From positions 1-5,808 of the forward strand of contig CALDZZ010000248.1 in NCBI GenBank assembly GCA_937944075.1: 5,808 bases of DNA, read 5' to 3'. This stretch comes from an uncultured Rhizobiaceae group bacterium (GTDB taxonomy: Bacteria > Pseudomonadota > Alphaproteobacteria > Rhizobiales > Rhizobiaceae). Made by a program: the position numbers and the translations under genes. The notes under the pieces were generated by a model, which saw only the letters and a program-made list of their open reading frames with translations, was not told the DNA's origin and made no database searches. Positions within the stretch are counted from its first letter, which is position 1, and every line of letters starts with the position of its first letter. Shown here one piece after another: positions 5,295 to 5,808 of the stretch.

Positions 5295-5808
5295 ATGGGC
5301 GATTTGATGAAAGGCAAGCGCGGGCTTGTCATGGGTGTTGCCAACAATCACTCGATAGCTTGGGGCATTGCAAAGCAACTGGCTGATCAGGGTGCGGAAC
5401 TTGCCTTTACCTATCAGGGCGAAGGGTTTGGCAAACGCGTCAAACCATTGGCTGACAGTGTTGGCGCCAACCTCTTGCTTGATTGTGATGTTGAGGACCT
5501 TGCGTCGGTTGATGCGGTGTTTGATACGCTCAAAAAGGAGTGGGGTTCAATCGACTTTCTGGTTCATGCGATCGCCTTTTCAGACAAGAACGAACTGAAG
5601 GGCCTGTATGCAGATACAACACGTGAAAACTTTTCACGCACCATGGTCATTTCATGCTTTTCATTCACCGAGATTGCAAAACGTGCCGCTGCCATGATGA
5701 ATGAAGGCGGCTCCATGCTGACGCTCACATATGGCGGTGCATCGCGCGTGATGCCAAACTATAATGTCATGGGTGTTGCCAAGGCAGCACTTGAAGCCAG
5801 TGTGCGAT
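5295..5808 (+). CDS. fabI: NADH-dependent enoyl-ACP reductase, N-terminal part
   Basis: The first 171 residues are present; the right edge cuts the gene, of a family usually about 260-275 residues long. FabI reduces trans-2-enoyl-ACP to acyl-ACP in the last step of each fatty acid elongation cycle. It is a short-chain dehydrogenase with the nucleotide-binding loop GVANNHSIAWGIA (14-26), the Asp-Val pair in CDVED (64-68) and the FabI catalytic set Tyr146, Tyr156 and Lys163 in PNYNVMGVAK. The strand HAIAFSDKNELKG (91-103) aligns with the E. coli segment HSIGF, so Ala94 occupies the place of Gly93, where substitutions in E. coli lower triclosan sensitivity. The start ATG at 5295 has AGGA seven bases upstream; a second ATG at codon 5 lacks a better site. 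It is the third gene of the fabA-fabB-fabI operon. Some alphaproteobacteria carry further fabI copies, so this may not be the only enoyl reductase. Confidence 0.95.
   Translation, partial: MGDLMKGKRGLVMGVANNHSIAWGIAKQLADQGAELAFTYQGEGFGKRVKPLADSVGANLLLDCDVEDLASVDAVFDTLKKEWGSIDFLVHAIAFSDKNELKGLYADTTRENFSRTMVISCFSFTEIAKRAAAMMNEGGSMLTLTYGGASRVMPNYNVMGVAKAALEASVR

Overview
The window looks like ordinary chromosomal DNA of an alphaproteobacterium, most likely of the order Hyphomicrobiales (Rhizobiales). Three things point there: an Irr-type Fur-family regulator, the fabA-fabB-fabI cluster diverging from irr, and a dUTPase tail of the rhizobial type. Base composition is close to balanced, so this is not a high-GC rhizobium, but I cannot name a genus. 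Gene density is high and I see no phage, insertion sequence, CRISPR array or RNA gene.

Left part (1-2133). The last 32 codons of dut enter on the + strand. They end tail-to-tail with a PfkB-family sugar kinase gene on the - strand, the two stop codons sharing the four bases 97-100. Upstream of the kinase on the same strand, 6 bp away, is a D-2-hydroxyacid dehydrogenase of the D-glycerate dehydrogenase/glyoxylate reductase family. The two - strand genes form a likely two-gene operon.

Middle (2134-3272). A 145-bp divergent promoter region separates the dehydrogenase from a + strand gene for a secreted protein with two bacterial SH3-like domains. That gene converges, with 25 bp between stops, on irr (- strand), a heme/iron-responsive regulator.

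Right part (3273-5808). A 247-bp regulatory region holds a likely irr promoter, a weaker candidate fabA promoter and a perfect 18-bp palindrome (8-bp arms, AA centre). The + strand operon fabA-fabB-fabI follows. FabA makes and isomerises the C10 enoyl-ACP, FabB elongates the cis-3 product towards unsaturated fatty acids, and FabI reduces trans-2-enoyl-ACP. The window cuts fabI after residue 171.

No new biological system is evident. The points most worth checking are an Arg in place of the catalytic His in the dehydrogenase, the palindrome between irr and fabA, and substitutions at known functional positions in the PfkB kinase and FabI.
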